Made by a program: the position numbers and the translations under genes. DNA of 64,000 nucleotides. It comes from Rhizomonospora bruguierae (GTDB lineage: Bacteria; Actinomycetota; Actinomycetes; Mycobacteriales; Micromonosporaceae). Shown here one piece after another: positions 16,135 through 24,640 of the stretch. The stretch spans positions 57,124 through 121,123 of the forward strand of contig NZ_BBQH01000025.1 of NCBI RefSeq assembly GCF_018397995.1. The letters are read 5' to 3'. How positions within the stretch are numbered: position 1 is the stretch's first letter; each line of letters opens with the position of its first letter. The notes below the pieces were generated by a model, which saw nothing but the letters and a program-made list of their open reading frames with translations, was not told where the DNA came from and ran no database searches.

Positions 16135-17103
16135 ATGACTGCGACCATGCGCGCGATCCAGCTCGACGCCCCCGCCCGGCGGGACGCGCTGCACCTGCGC
16201 GAGGTTCCGGTGCCCGAACCGCCGCCGGGTTGGGCGCGCATCGCCGTGGAGGCGTTCGGCATCAACCGCGCCGACCTCGAGTACGACGCGGGTGGCCCGC
16301 GCATCCCCGGTGTGGAGTGCGCCGGCGTGGTGCGGGCCGCCCCCGAGACCACGCTGCGACCGGGCCAGCAGGTGGTGGCGCTGCTCGGCGGGATGGGCCG
16401 GGACTTCGACGGCAGCTACGCCGAGGAGGTGATGGTCCCCGCGTCCCAGGTCGTGCCGATCGGCACCGACCTGCCGTGGGAGGTGGTGGCCGCGCTGCCG
16501 CAGATGCTCCAGGCGGCGCACGGCTCGCTGACCGTCGGCCTGAACGCGCAGCCCGGCCACGCCGTGCTGATCCGGGGCGGGACCGCCGCCGTCGGCCTGT
16601 GCGCCGCCGCGCTCGCCGCCGAGCGGGGCGCCACCGTGCTGGCCACCACCCGCCGCGAGGACCGCCTCACCGCGCTCGCCGCCCGCGGGGTCGAGCACCC
16701 CATCCTGGACGAGGGGGAGATCGCCGCCCAGGTCCGGGACCAGTTCCCGGAGGGGGTTGACGGCACCGTGGACCTGGTCGGCCCCGCCACCCTGCCGGAC
16801 TCCCTGCGGGCGACCCGCGCCCACGGGACGGTCTGCGTCACCGGGTCACTGTGCGGGCGGCGCACCCTGGCGGAGTTCGAACCCATGGTGGCCGTCCCGA
16901 ACGGCGTGCGGCTCACCGGGTACCAGGGTGGTGCCGCCGACCTGCCCGCCGCGCTGCTCCAGCGCTACCTCGACGCGGTCGCGGACGGGCGGTTCGATCT
17001 GCCGATCCACCGCGTGTACCCGCTGGAGGGCGTGATGGACGCCCACACCGCCCTGGCCACCGGCGAGCCCATGGGCAAGCTCGTCGTGCGGGTCCGCCGC
17101 TGA
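16135..17103 (+). CDS. Zinc-independent MDR oxidoreductase (quinone oxidoreductase type)
   Basis: About 322 residues of the medium-chain dehydrogenase/reductase superfamily. The GroES-like N-terminal domain includes GINRADLEYDAGGPRIPGVE, without the structural-zinc cysteines. The Rossmann motif is IRGGTAAVGLCAAALA near 140-155, and the C-terminal signature is PMGKLVV. It probably reduces quinones or enones with NADPH; substrate unknown. Starts at 16123 (GTG), 16135 (ATG) and 16147 (ATG) are all in frame. I choose 16135 because a TGTGAT box lies 7 nt upstream and there is no Shine-Dalgarno for any of them. Confidence 0.8.
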   Translation: MTATMRAIQLDAPARRDALHLREVPVPEPPPGWARIAVEAFGINRADLEYDAGGPRIPGVECAGVVRAAPETTLRPGQQVVALLGGMGRDFDGSYAEEVMVPASQVVPIGTDLPWEVVAALPQMLQAAHGSLTVGLNAQPGHAVLIRGGTAAVGLCAAALAAERGATVLATTRREDRLTALAARGVEHPILDEGEIAAQVRDQFPEGVDGTVDLVGPATLPDSLRATRAHGTVCVTGSLCGRRTLAEFEPMVAVPNGVRLTGYQGGAADLPAALLQRYLDAVADGRFDLPIHRVYPLEGVMDAHTALATGEPMGKLVVRVRR

Positions 17104-17128
17104 CGCGGCCAGCGCGCGCCGCTCCCCT

Positions 17129-17254
17129 GTGATCCGATCGACCCTGGGCGAGGCGCCGGCCCACACCGTGCCGCTGCCGGACGGCCGGTACCGGCTGTAC
17201 TACGAGGCCACCCGCCCGGACGGCGCCCACGAACCGCGCACCGAGCTGCGGTGA
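17129..17254 (+). pseudogene. 41-residue ORF, probably a gene remnant
   Basis: A GTG-started reading (VIRSTLGEAPAHTVPLPDGR, then YRLYYEATRPDGAHEP) with coding-like codon use. The DGRYRLYYEA pattern looks like one strand pair of a beta-propeller glycosidase or sialidase-type protein, so it may be the end of a deleted gene. No Shine-Dalgarno is seen. It is too short for a firm call. Confidence 0.3.
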
Positions 17255-17373
17255 CCCGGCCGGCGACCACCGCCAGCTTGGCCGGGGGAGCCTGGCGCCG
17301 CACGACGGCGGGTCGCGGGCTCAAGGGCCAGCCCGTTGGTCGGGTCCGCCGCGCCCGGCTTTGCCGCCCCCGC

Positions 17374-17556
17374 CTACCCGGCCTGACGCAGCTCGCGCCC
17401 GACCCGCCGGGCGTCGCCGCGAACCAGGCGCACCACGCCGCGCCGCCACGGGTGCTCGGGCCACCCGGTCGGCTGCGGCTCCTCCAGCGGCCCGAACTCG
17501 GCCGCCACCTCGGCATTGATCCGCGCCCAGACAACGTCCACGCCGCGATCGTACAT
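17374..17556 (-). CDS. Small hypothetical protein divergent from the HTH regulator
   Basis: About 60 residues from the ATG at 17554-17556 (MYDRGVDVVWARINAEVAAEFGP...WPEHPWRRGVVRLVRGDARRVGREL). It is basic at the end, with no recognised family. A TTG at 17607 would add 17 residues; a GTG at 17541, 6 nt after a TACGAT box, would shorten it and make it leaderless. It is divergent from the regulator at 17660, and the operator at 17611-17629 lies between the genes, so the two are probably controlled together. Confidence 0.5.
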   Translation of the reverse strand: MYDRGVDVVWARINAEVAAEFGPLEEPQPTGWPEHPWRRGVVRLVRGDARRVGRELRQAG

Positions 17557-17610
17557 CCGTTCGATCGGGCGGCCCGCCGCTCCCGGCTCCAGCCCATCGT
17601 TCGTCAACTA

Positions 17611-17629
17611 TGTCAATGATTCGTTGACA
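17611..17629. promoter_or_regulatory. Operator-like inverted repeat in the divergent gap
   Basis: TGTCAATGATTCGTTGACA has perfect 6-bp arms with a 7-bp centre. Its right arm TTGACA also reads as the -35 box for the regulator gene. A near copy lies inside the regulator gene at 17910-17926. Confidence 0.6.
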
Positions 17630-17659
17630 CCGAAGCGGCAGCGGACCGAGACTTCGCGG

Positions 17660-18163
17660 GTGGACCTCCAAGTCATCGCGGACCGCCTGGCGGCGTACGA
17701 CCCGGGACCGGCCGACGGTCCCGCGCTTGAGGAGACTCTCGCGGCGATCGCCCTGGTCCGTGCGGAACTGGACGGGGCCGAACGGCGGGCGATCGAGCGG
17801 GCGCGCGCGGGCGGGCTCACCTGGCAGCGTGTTGCCCGGGCGCTGGGGCTCGGCTCGCGCCAGGCGGCGGAACAGCGCTGGCTCCGGCTCACCCGGAGCC
17901 AGCGCGGCCGTCAAGAATTCGTTGACAACCGTGTCCTTCTCGAACTCCGCGCGGCCGTGGAGTCCCTCCGCATCCAACTTCGGCACGGGGCTGCGGAGGG
18001 GCCCGTCGGGCTGGCGCGAACCAGCCTCGACCTGGCCGCCCAGGCACCGCCCGGGCCCCTGCATGACCTGGTCGGAGCCGCGCTCGACGACCTGGACGGG
18101 GTACGCCTGGGCCGCCGCCTCCGGTACGCCGTGCACCGGGTGCGGTCCGCTCTCCAGACTTGA
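17660..18163 (+). CDS. HTH transcriptional regulator (family often labelled 'HSP18 transcriptional regulator')
   Basis: About 167 residues. After a helical lead-in (ALVRAELDGAERRAIERARA) comes the helix-turn-helix GLTWQRVARALGLGSRQAAEQRW (about 52-75), then a helical C-terminal domain. I recall actinobacterial relatives being named 'HSP18 transcriptional regulator', but no small heat-shock gene is in view and the name is unproven. The GTG start at 17660 has no Shine-Dalgarno; the TTGACA at 17624 followed by a GAGACT-like box about 17-18 bp on would give a nearly leaderless message. The inverted repeats before and inside the gene suggest autoregulation. Confidence 0.65.
   Translation: MDLQVIADRLAAYDPGPADGPALEETLAAIALVRAELDGAERRAIERARAGGLTWQRVARALGLGSRQAAEQRWLRLTRSQRGRQEFVDNRVLLELRAAVESLRIQLRHGAAEGPVGLARTSLDLAAQAPPGPLHDLVGAALDDLDGVRLGRRLRYAVHRVRSALQT
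17910..17926. promoter_or_regulatory. Second copy of the GTCAA-N7-TTGAC motif, inside the coding region
   Basis: GTCAAGAATTCGTTGAC has the same 5-bp arms and the same 7-bp spacing as the upstream site, ending ATTCG before the right arm in both. An intragenic operator could serve as a roadblock or looping partner. Confidence 0.5.
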
Positions 18164-18195
18164 CATGAGCGGGCTCAAGATTCGAGCCTGCCGCC

Positions 18196-19512
18196 GTGAC
18201 CAAGCGACAGACCCCGCTGCTGCGCGTCCTGGGCGACCGCAACGCCGCCACGTTCCTCACCGTCTCGCTGATCTCCGGTTTCGGCAGTACCGCGATGGGC
18301 CTGGCGGCCGGGATCTGGGCCAAGACCCTGACCGGCTCGGACACTCTCTCGGCGCTGACCATGGCGTGCATCTGGCTGCCGCTGATGGCCGGCCCGGTAC
18401 TCGGCCTGGTGGTGGACCGGGTGCGTCGGCGGCGGCTGCTGGTCGTCGCGAACCTGGCGCTCGCGGCGGCGCTGCCGGTCCTGTTCGCGGTGCGGTCGGC
18501 CGGCGACCTGTGGCTGCTGTGGGTGGTGCTGATCGGGTACGGCGCGGTCGGCGTGCTGACCAGCGCCGCCGAGGACGCGCTGCTGCCCTCGGTGGTCGAC
18601 GGCGATCTGCTCGGCGATCTGAACGGGCTGCGCATGACCGCGCAGGAGGGCACCAAACTGGTCGCGCCGATGGCCGGGGCGGCGCTGTTCGGCTGGCTGG
18701 GCGGGCCGGCGGTCGCGCTCCTGGACGCGGCCACCTTCGGCGTCGCCGCCCTCGTCTACAGCCGCCTGCGCACCGGCGACCCGCGCCCGGAGCGCACCGG
18801 GCACGACCGGCGGATCACGGCGGGAGCCCGGGAGATCCGGCGCCGGCCGGAACTGCGCCGGCTCGTCCTGACCGGCGGCATCATGATGATGCTCTCCGGC
18901 GCCAGCACCGCCACGCTCTACGCGGTGGTCGACGCCGGGCTGCACCGGGCGCCCACATTCGTCGGCGTGCTCGCCGTGGCCCAGGGCGTCGGGTCGGTAC
19001 TCGGCGGCTTCGCCATCGGACCGCTGCTGCGCCGGTACCGGGCCGCCGTGGTGGCGGGCCTCGGCGGGGTGCTGTTCGGCGCCGGGATCGCGACCAATGC
19101 CGTCCCGCTGGTGTGGGCGGTGCTGCTCGGCCGGGTGGCGATCGGCGTCGGCCTGCCGTGGGTGATCGTCGCCGCGGTGACCGTGCTGCAGCGCACCGTC
19201 CCCGGCCCGCTCATCGGCCGCGTGTCAGCCACCGTCACGATGGTCGTGTTCGCCCCGACCGGCGTCGCCACCGCCGCGGGCGCGGGGCTGCTGTCGCTGT
19301 TCGGCTTGCGCCCGCTCGTCCTGGCCACCGCCGCGGCTGCCGTTCTCACCGCCTGTGTCCTGCTCGCGCTCCCCAGCCCGAAAGCCGTCATCGCAGACGG
19401 CGATCTGGGCCCTACCCCGCACCCGGCCACCGTGGCTGCCACGACGGCGGCTCCGGTCAGCGCGGCGGCGACGCCCGGCGGGAGCAGCGCCGGTGCCACC
19501 GGGCGGGGATGA
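18196..19512 (+). CDS. MFS efflux transporter (macrolide-exporter-like)
   Basis: 438 residues with 12 predicted membrane helices. It has the loop pattern DRVRRRR after helix 2 and the SAAEDALLPSVV-type segment typical of the MFS_3/MefA-like exporters. It probably exports a drug or a metabolite; specificity is unknown. The last 45 residues are an Ala/Thr/Pro-rich cytoplasmic tail. The GTG at 18196 is 32 bp after the regulator gene on the same strand, so the HTH regulator may control it. It ends 3 bp before the end of the convergent DUF2000 gene. Confidence 0.82.
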   Translation: MTKRQTPLLRVLGDRNAATFLTVSLISGFGSTAMGLAAGIWAKTLTGSDTLSALTMACIWLPLMAGPVLGLVVDRVRRRRLLVVANLALAAALPVLFAVRSAGDLWLLWVVLIGYGAVGVLTSAAEDALLPSVVDGDLLGDLNGLRMTAQEGTKLVAPMAGAALFGWLGGPAVALLDAATFGVAALVYSRLRTGDPRPERTGHDRRITAGAREIRRRPELRRLVLTGGIMMMLSGASTATLYAVVDAGLHRAPTFVGVLAVAQGVGSVLGGFAIGPLLRRYRAAVVAGLGGVLFGAGIATNAVPLVWAVLLGRVAIGVGLPWVIVAAVTVLQRTVPGPLIGRVSATVTMVVFAPTGVATAAGAGLLSLFGLRPLVLATAAAAVLTACVLLALPSPKAVIADGDLGPTPHPATVAATTAAPVSAAATPGGSSAGATGRG

Positions 19513-19514
19513 CG

Positions 19515-19925
19515 CTACGGGTGCAGGGACAGACCCTTGACGATCTTGTCGATGTCGGGTCGGCGGCCGTGCAGGGCGAGGCCGGCCAGCGCCAGCTTCT
19601 CGCCCGGCACCGCCCGCACCGCCGCGCGGTTGTCCTCGTCGTTGCCCGTCGAGAACAGCTCGTCGGTGAATACCGCCACCCCGACCGGCCGGCCCACCGC
19701 CCGCTCCCACGTGCGCCGCAGATCCTCCCCGGACGCGCCGAAGATGAGCACCGGTTGCCGGAACATGGGCAGGTAGGCGCGGCCGGATCCGTCCTCGTAG
19801 GGCTGGCCCAGCACACCGTCCCGGCCGCCGGCCACCGCGCTGGCGAGGAAGGCGGTCATGTTGAGCCGCTGCCAGGTTGGCAGGTCCGCGCGGACGACGA
19901 TGGCAATTTTGGTGTCGAAACGCAT
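19515..19925 (-). CDS. DUF2000 family protein
   Basis: 136 residues (MRFDTKIAIVVRADLPTWQRLNMTAFLAS...). It fits the DUF2000 family, whose structures have a peptidyl-tRNA-hydrolase-like fold and no established function. Conserved features visible are the KIAIVVR start, a central QPVLIFGA strand and the DNRAAVRAV helix. It is divergent from the AraC-type regulator at 19991, only 65 bp away; in other genomes such pairs are commonly regulator and target. Start ATG at 19923-19925. Confidence 0.75.
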   Translation of the reverse strand: MRFDTKIAIVVRADLPTWQRLNMTAFLASAVAGGRDGVLGQPYEDGSGRAYLPMFRQPVLIFGASGEDLRRTWERAVGRPVGVAVFTDELFSTGNDEDNRAAVRAVPGEKLALAGLALHGRRPDIDKIVKGLSLHP

Positions 19926-19990
19926 ACGGCCAGGGTGCGCCGCCGGGCCGTGCGGGGTCTTGAACGGTGGTGCGGTGCGAGGATGGGCCG

Positions 19991-20818
19991 GTGGACGCGG
20001 GTGAGTGGGTGCGCTACCGGCGCTCGCCGGACCGGCCGCTGGAGGCGATGCACGCGCGGTTCGCCAGCCACGTGTACCACCGGCACACGCACGGGACGTA
20101 CTCGTTCGGGGTGACGGAGGCGGGCGTCCAGGAGTTCACCTGCCGGGGCGGGCGGTACGCCAGCGGGCGGGGCATGGTGATGGCGTTCAACCCGGACGAT
20201 CCGCACGACGGGCACGCCGGCGACCCGGCCGGGTTCGTCTACCGGATGGTCCACATCGGGCCGGATCTGGTCACCGAGGTGCTGGCGGAGGCCCTGGGCC
20301 GCGCCGCCACCCGGCCGCTGTTCTCGGCACCGCTGCTGCGCGACGAGCGGCTCGCCGGCGCGGTGCGGCGGCTGCACGCGGCGCTGATGGGCCCCGCGAC
20401 GGCGCTGGAGCGGGACGAGCGGCTGACGGCGGCGGTCGCGGCCCTGCACCGGCGGGCCAGCCGACCGGTCCGGGCCGCCGCCGGCCGCCGGGCCGCGTCA
20501 CGGTCCATCGCGGACACCGTACGGGAGCGGCTGCACGCCGACTTCCTGAGCGACCTGCCCGCCGAGGCGCTGGCCGAGGCGGCGGGTACCAGCCGCTTCG
20601 CGGTGTACCGGTCGTTCCGCGCCGCGTACGGCATGTCCCCCAGCGACTACCAGCGCCTCCTGCGCACCCGGGCGGCCCGGGATCTGCTGGCGGCCGGGGT
20701 CCCGCCCGCGCGGGTGGCCCCGGAGGCTGGCTTCGCCGACCAGGCGCACCTGAACCGGTGGTTCGTCCGGTACTTCGGCCTGACCCCGGGCGCCTACCGG
20801 CGGGCCGTCACCCGGTAA
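19991..20818 (+). CDS. AraC-family transcriptional regulator
   Basis: 275 residues. An N-terminal AraC-type cupin (HVYHRHTHGTYSFGVTEAGVQEF) senses a small ligand. The C-terminal HTH_18 domain (about 175-272) has both helix-turn-helices, DLPAEALAEAAGTSRFAVYRSF and the APEAGFADQAHLNRWFVRYFGLTPGAYRR signature. The GTG at 19991 is chosen because GAGG lies 8 nt upstream; a GTG at 19967 is possible. Divergent from DUF2000. Its end overlaps the convergent methyltransferase gene by 11 bp. Confidence 0.88.
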   Translation: MDAGEWVRYRRSPDRPLEAMHARFASHVYHRHTHGTYSFGVTEAGVQEFTCRGGRYASGRGMVMAFNPDDPHDGHAGDPAGFVYRMVHIGPDLVTEVLAEALGRAATRPLFSAPLLRDERLAGAVRRLHAALMGPATALERDERLTAAVAALHRRASRPVRAAAGRRAASRSIADTVRERLHADFLSDLPAEALAEAAGTSRFAVYRSFRAAYGMSPSDYQRLLRTRAARDLLAAGVPPARVAPEAGFADQAHLNRWFVRYFGLTPGAYRRAVTR

Positions 20819-21569
20819 CGCGGGTGGCCCGGTAGACCCTCGTCACGTACGGCAGGTCGAACGACTCCCGCCCACGCAGGTCGGGATGGGTGGCCACCAG
20901 GTCGCGGGTGGCCCGCTCCACCTCGGCCCGCCGCTCCGGCGAGGCCGTCAGGTAGTACGACCGGGATTTCACCAGCGCGACCAGGCTGTCCACCGTGTGC
21001 CGGGTGACGTGCCGGAACTCGGCCCGCTCCGGCGGAGCGAACAGCGGCCCGAAGTCGTCGACCTCGGAGCGCTCGGGCAGCTCGTCCGGGCTGATCACCT
21101 GCCACAGCTCGCGGACCCAGGCCACCGAGCCGTCCCGAATGTTCCAGATCGGCGCGAACACCCCGCCCGGAGCGAGCACCCGGGCGATCTCGGCATGCGC
21201 CGCCTCCCGGTCGAACCAGTGGTAGGACTGCCCCGCCATGGCGCCGGTGGCGCTGCCGGGTGGCAAGGGAATCCGCTCGGCCGACCCGTCGAGGGCCGTG
21301 CTGCCCGGGATCGCCGCCGCCAGACGGGCGCGCATGCCCGGGTCCGGCTCGACGGGTACGGCGTCGTGGCCGAGCCGGGCGATGACCCGGGTGAGCAGAC
21401 CCGTTCCGGCGCCCAGATCCACCACCCGGCGGCGAGCCGGGCCGAGTGCCCACGCCACCGCCTCCGGCGGGTAGGACGGGCGGATCGAGTCGTACAGGTC
21501 GGCGGCGCCGCCGAACGAGAGCCGCTGCACGTCCCGGTCGTTCACCCTGTCGTCCGCCCTGGCGTCCAC
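20808..21569 (-). CDS. Class I SAM-dependent methyltransferase
   Basis: 253 residues. The SAM-binding motif I is VVDLGAGTGLLTRVIA near 48-63, with the acidic PVEPDPGM motif II after it. The SFGGAADLYDSIRPSYP start and SYHWFD motif place it in the UbiE/Methyltransf_11 group close to actinobacterial and fungal small-molecule methyltransferases. Substrate unknown. The GTG at 21567-21569 lies after GGGAGG with short spacing; an in-frame GTG 24 nt downstream is the alternative. Divergent from trmB with only 26 bp between the start codons. Confidence 0.83.
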   Translation of the reverse strand: MDARADDRVNDRDVQRLSFGGAADLYDSIRPSYPPEAVAWALGPARRRVVDLGAGTGLLTRVIARLGHDAVPVEPDPGMRARLAAAIPGSTALDGSAERIPLPPGSATGAMAGQSYHWFDREAAHAEIARVLAPGGVFAPIWNIRDGSVAWVRELWQVISPDELPERSEVDDFGPLFAPPERAEFRHVTRHTVDSLVALVKSRSYYLTASPERRAEVERATRDLVATHPDLRGRESFDLPYVTRVYRATRVTG

Positions 21570-21595
21570 GTCGCCTCCCGTACGCTTGACCGATC

Positions 21596-22252
21596 GTGAT
21601 CGAACATATCCGTACCTACCATCCTCGCCGGGGTCGCATGGGCCCCCACCAGCGGGAGACCATCGAACGGCTGTGGCCGCGCTTCGGTGTACCCCCGGGG
21701 CTGGCCGACCCGGCCGCGCCGTTCGACCGGCCGGCGCCCGTCGTACTGGAGATCGGCTTCGGGATGGGCGAGGCGACGGCGGCGATGGCCGAGGCCGACC
21801 CCGACCGGAACTACCTGGCGATCGACGTGCACACGCCCGGCGTCGCCGCCCTGCTCGCCCGGGTCGAGGAGCGCGGCCTGACCAACGTCCGGATCGCCAC
21901 CGAGGACGCGATCGTGCTGGTCCGCCGGCTGCCGCCGCAGAGCCTCGCCGCGGTGCACGCGTTCTTCCCTGACCCGTGGCCCAAGGTCCGGCACCACAAG
22001 CGGCGGCTGATCCAGCCCGTGCACGTGGCGCTGCTGCGCTCCCGGCTCACGCCCGGCGGGACGCTGCACTGCGCGACCGACTGGCCCGAGTACGCGGACG
22101 CGATGCTGGAGACGCTGACGAGCGATCCGGGCCTGGTCAACGCCCATGACGGGTACGCGCCGCGCCCGGCGCACCGCCCGGTCACCCGATTCGAGCGGCG
22201 CGCCCAGGTCGCCGGCCGTCCCGCCCGCGACCTGGTCTTCCACCGTCCATAA
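21596..22252 (+). CDS. trmB: tRNA (guanine-N7-)-methyltransferase
   Basis: 218 residues, normal for TrmB, which methylates G46 in the tRNA variable loop. Diagnostic motifs are LEIGFGMGEAT near 50-60 (SAM binding), AIDVHTPGVAALL, the FFPDPWPKVRHHKRRLI catalytic segment near 122-138, and DWPEYADAM. The start is GTG at 21596 (VIEHIRTYHPRRGR). The TAA stop at 22250-22252 forms part of the -10 box of the next gene, so the two units interlock. Confidence 0.93.
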   Translation: MIEHIRTYHPRRGRMGPHQRETIERLWPRFGVPPGLADPAAPFDRPAPVVLEIGFGMGEATAAMAEADPDRNYLAIDVHTPGVAALLARVEERGLTNVRIATEDAIVLVRRLPPQSLAAVHAFFPDPWPKVRHHKRRLIQPVHVALLRSRLTPGGTLHCATDWPEYADAMLETLTSDPGLVNAHDGYAPRPAHRPVTRFERRAQVAGRPARDLVFHRP

Positions 22253-22259
22253 TCGGCGG

Positions 22260-22916
22260 ATGGCGACCAGTATCCCGGTGTACCTGGAGGTCGGCGCGAA
22301 GAAGGTCTTCGCGGTGGCCGTGGAGTGGCCCGGCTGGGCCCGTTCGGGGCGCGGCGAGGAGGCGGCGCTTGAGGCCCTGCTCGCGTACCGCGACCGGTAC
22401 GCCGAGGTGGTGCGGCTGGCCGGCGCGCGCCCGCCCGGCACGGGGGCGCCGACCGTCGTCGAACGGGTCGAGGGCAACGCCACCACGGACTTCGGCGCCC
22501 CCGGCGTGGTCGCCGACGTGGACCGCGAACCGCTCACCGCGGCCCGCGCCCACCGGCTCATCGCACTGCTGCGCGCCGCCTGGCAGACGCTGGACGACAC
22601 GGCGGCGAGGTCGCCGGCCGCGTTGCGGAAGGGCCCCCGCGGCGGCGGGCGGGACCGGGACAAGATGCTGGCGCACGTGCTCGGCGCGGAGGCGGCGTAC
22701 GCCCGGACGCTCGGCCTGCGGCACAGGGAACCGGACATCGCCGACCGGGCCGCCATCGAGGCGATGCGGGCGGACATCCTGGCCACCCTCGACCGTTCCT
22801 CCACCGGCGAGCCGCTGAAGCCCAAGGGCTGGCCACCGCGGTACGCGCTGCGCCGGATGGCCTGGCACGCGCTGGACCACGCCTGGGAGATGGCGGACCG
22901 CAGCGAGCCGGCCTGA
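22260..22916 (+). CDS. DinB-superfamily-like protein
   Basis: 218 residues. The C-terminal half has the helical pattern of DinB/DfsB-like metal-binding bundles, with histidines at MLAHVLGAEAAY and the end motif RMAWHALDHAWEMADR. The N-terminal part (YLEVGAKKVFAVAVEWPGWARSGRGEEAALEAL) is a small separate domain seen in actinobacterial homologues. Function unknown, possibly a thiol-dependent transferase. The ATG at 22260 lies 6 nt after CATAAT, a strong -10, with no Shine-Dalgarno, so leaderless expression is likely. It starts 7 bp after trmB ends. Confidence 0.7.
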   Translation: MATSIPVYLEVGAKKVFAVAVEWPGWARSGRGEEAALEALLAYRDRYAEVVRLAGARPPGTGAPTVVERVEGNATTDFGAPGVVADVDREPLTAARAHRLIALLRAAWQTLDDTAARSPAALRKGPRGGGRDRDKMLAHVLGAEAAYARTLGLRHREPDIADRAAIEAMRADILATLDRSSTGEPLKPKGWPPRYALRRMAWHALDHAWEMADRSEPA

Positions 22917-23153
22917 CCACCGGCCCGGAAAACCACGACGCCGCCCCTCAGCATCGCTGCGGGACGGCGTGGGCGTCGGTGTGCAGGTCGCCTCTCGGCG
23001 AGTGGCACGACGCGGCTCCAGCCGGACGGTATTCCGCGAAGGCAGATAGGTGAGGCCCGGGGACACTGGATCACACCGACACGGGGCACAACGGCAGGGG
23101 CCCCGCGGGGATTCCACTTTCCGGACGTGGCGCGGGTCACCCGCCCGCGCCGG

Positions 23154-23489
23154 TCAGCCGGGCGTCAGGTTGTCCGCCACCTCCCGGGCCAGGTTCGCCA
23201 GCGCCTCGTCCAGCACGCGCGGCAGCCCGACCCGGGTCCGCTCGCCGAGCGCGTCGTCCAGGGACCACACCACCGAGGCGCCACCGCTGGGCACCTCGCG
23301 TACCTGCAGGTACCCGCCCCGGCCGGAGGCGCCGCCGGCGGACCACTCCAGCCGCATCCGCGAGGCGTCGGTCGAGTCCGGTGGGGGCAGCCCGACCGGC
23401 AGCCAACCTGAGCGGCGATCGGGATCGGACACCGTGTTGAATACCACCTCGGGAGGGGCCGAGAAGCCCCGTTCCGCCCCATAGCTCAT
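23154..23489 (-). CDS. SRPBCC/polyketide-cyclase-like lipid-binding fold protein
   Basis: 111 residues. The pattern [28 protein letters not shown] is the typical first strand and helix of the START/SRPBCC fold. The end helix [17 protein letters not shown] closes the cavity. It probably binds a small hydrophobic ligand; no function can be given. It is shorter than the usual 140 residues but the core looks complete. ATG at 23487-23489. The 237 bp to the left (22917-23153) hold one weak hairpin (acgccg...cggcgt) and nothing else I can name. Confidence 0.65.
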   Translation of the reverse strand: MSYGAERGFSAPPEVVFNTVSDPDRRSGWLPVGLPPPDSTDASRMRLEWSAGGASGRGGYLQVREVPSGGASVVWSLDDALGERTRVGLPRVLDEALANLAREVADNLTPG

Positions 23490-23576
23490 GCGCCGGTGTA
23501 CCCCCGTACCGGCCGTTTGATGCGTTTACGACACGCCGTCGTAAGAGCGCGCGGCCGCGCCGGTACCCTCGCTGGT

Positions 23577-23963
23577 ATGAGGCGGCTGTTGACCCCGGCG
23601 TGGATCGCGCGGCACGTCGCCATGCTCGTGCTGGCCGGCGGCTGCGTCGGGCTCGGCTGGTGGCAGTTCACCCGCGCCTCCGGCGGCAACTCGCTCAGCT
23701 GGGCGTACATGTTCGAGTGGCCGGTGTTCGCCGGCTTCGTCGTGTTCCTCTGGTTCCGCGAGGTGCGCCTGGCGCTGCCCGGCGCCCCGCCGCCCGAGCA
23801 GGCGCCGGCCCCGAGTACCGCGCGCCGGCCGCTGGTCACCGCCCGGCGCGCCGCCGAACCCACCGACGGCCCCGACGCCGACCCCGAACTCGTCGCCTAC
23901 AACCGCTACCTGGCCTGGCTCAACGCCAACCCCGGCGCCAGGCCGGCCGACTACCCCGGCTGA
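23577..23963 (+). CDS. Small membrane protein, two helices
   Basis: 128 residues. Two hydrophobic segments (about 13-30 and 41-60) flank a short loop with [22 protein letters not shown], a stretch I recall from actinobacterial membrane proteins found beside DUF3817 genes. The C-terminal 60 residues are charged and end [25 protein letters not shown]. Function unknown. A TACCCT -10 box ends 7 nt before the ATG (23577) and there is no Shine-Dalgarno, predicting a leaderless message. It is followed after 21 bp by the DUF3817 gene, probably in one operon. Confidence 0.75.
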   Translation: MRRLLTPAWIARHVAMLVLAGGCVGLGWWQFTRASGGNSLSWAYMFEWPVFAGFVVFLWFREVRLALPGAPPPEQAPAPSTARRPLVTARRAAEPTDGPDADPELVAYNRYLAWLNANPGARPADYPG

Positions 23964-23984
23964 TTGCCGCAGAAAGGAACCCCG

Positions 23985-24305
23985 GTGGGCGCTGCCCTGA
24001 CCCGCTACCGCGCGATCGCCTACGTCGTCGGCGTCGTGCTGATCGTCCTGGTCCTCGTCGGCATGCCGCTGAAATACCTGGGCGGCAACCCCACGATCGT
24101 GCAGACCGTCGGCCCGGCGCACGGCTTCCTGTACATCGTCTACCTGGCCGCCGCGTTCGACGTCTCCCGCCGCGCCGGCTGGCCGCTGACCCGGACCGCC
24201 CTGATCATGCTCGCCGGGACGATCCCGTTCGTGTCGTTCTACGCCGAGCGGACGGTCACCCGCCTGGTCCGCGAGCCGGAGCCGGCGACCGCCTCACGCG
24301 GGTAG
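23985..24305 (+). CDS. DUF3817 membrane protein
   Basis: 106 residues with three membrane helices. Family marks are YRAIAYVVGVVLIVLVLVGMPLKYL at the start and the GPAHGFLYIVYLAAAFD motif in the centre, followed by the ending FVSFYAERTV. DUF3817 is a widespread actinobacterial family of unknown function. GTG at 23985 with AAAGGA upstream. Its end overlaps the convergent DUF397 gene by 12 bp. Confidence 0.85.
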   Translation: MGAALTRYRAIAYVVGVVLIVLVLVGMPLKYLGGNPTIVQTVGPAHGFLYIVYLAAAFDVSRRAGWPLTRTALIMLAGTIPFVSFYAERTVTRLVREPEPATASRG

Positions 24306-24494
24306 CCGGAACTCCCCCGCCGCGACCGCGTCGCAGAACCGCCGCCACTGGACGGCGTTGACCGCCAGCACCGCGGCCGGCTCCCGGGAGTTCCGCACCC
24401 GCACGCCCTGCGGCGTCACGGCCACCTCCACGCAGGCGTGCGACTCGCACGCCCGCGCCCGCCGCCAGACCAGGTCACCGTCACCGTCGGCCAT
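24294..24494 (-). CDS. DUF397 protein (first of two)
   Basis: 66 residues, full length for DUF397. Conserved pattern: W at the start, CxxHxCVEVA, VRVRNSREP, a central strand then WRRFCDAVAAGEF. DUF397 proteins (BldB-like relatives in a broad sense) are usually encoded next to an XRE/DUF5753 regulator and are thought to act with it, possibly as an antagonist or toxin-like partner. ATG at 24492-24494. The 146 bp to the next DUF397 gene contain an inverted repeat TTACTC...GAGTAA at 24525-24558. Confidence 0.85.
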   Translation of the reverse strand: MADGDGDLVWRRARACESHACVEVAVTPQGVRVRNSREPAAVLAVNAVQWRRFCDAVAAGEFRLPA

Positions 24495-24640
24495 GGAGAG
24501 CCACCCTTCCGTCGCCTCGGCACGTTACTCAATGTGCCACGCGCCGACCATCGAGTAATCGCACCGGAAACGGCTGCGAGCGCCGCCCGGGACGCTCCCG
24601 AACGGCGCTCGCCGGCCGTCTCTTCCGCGGCTTCGCGGCC

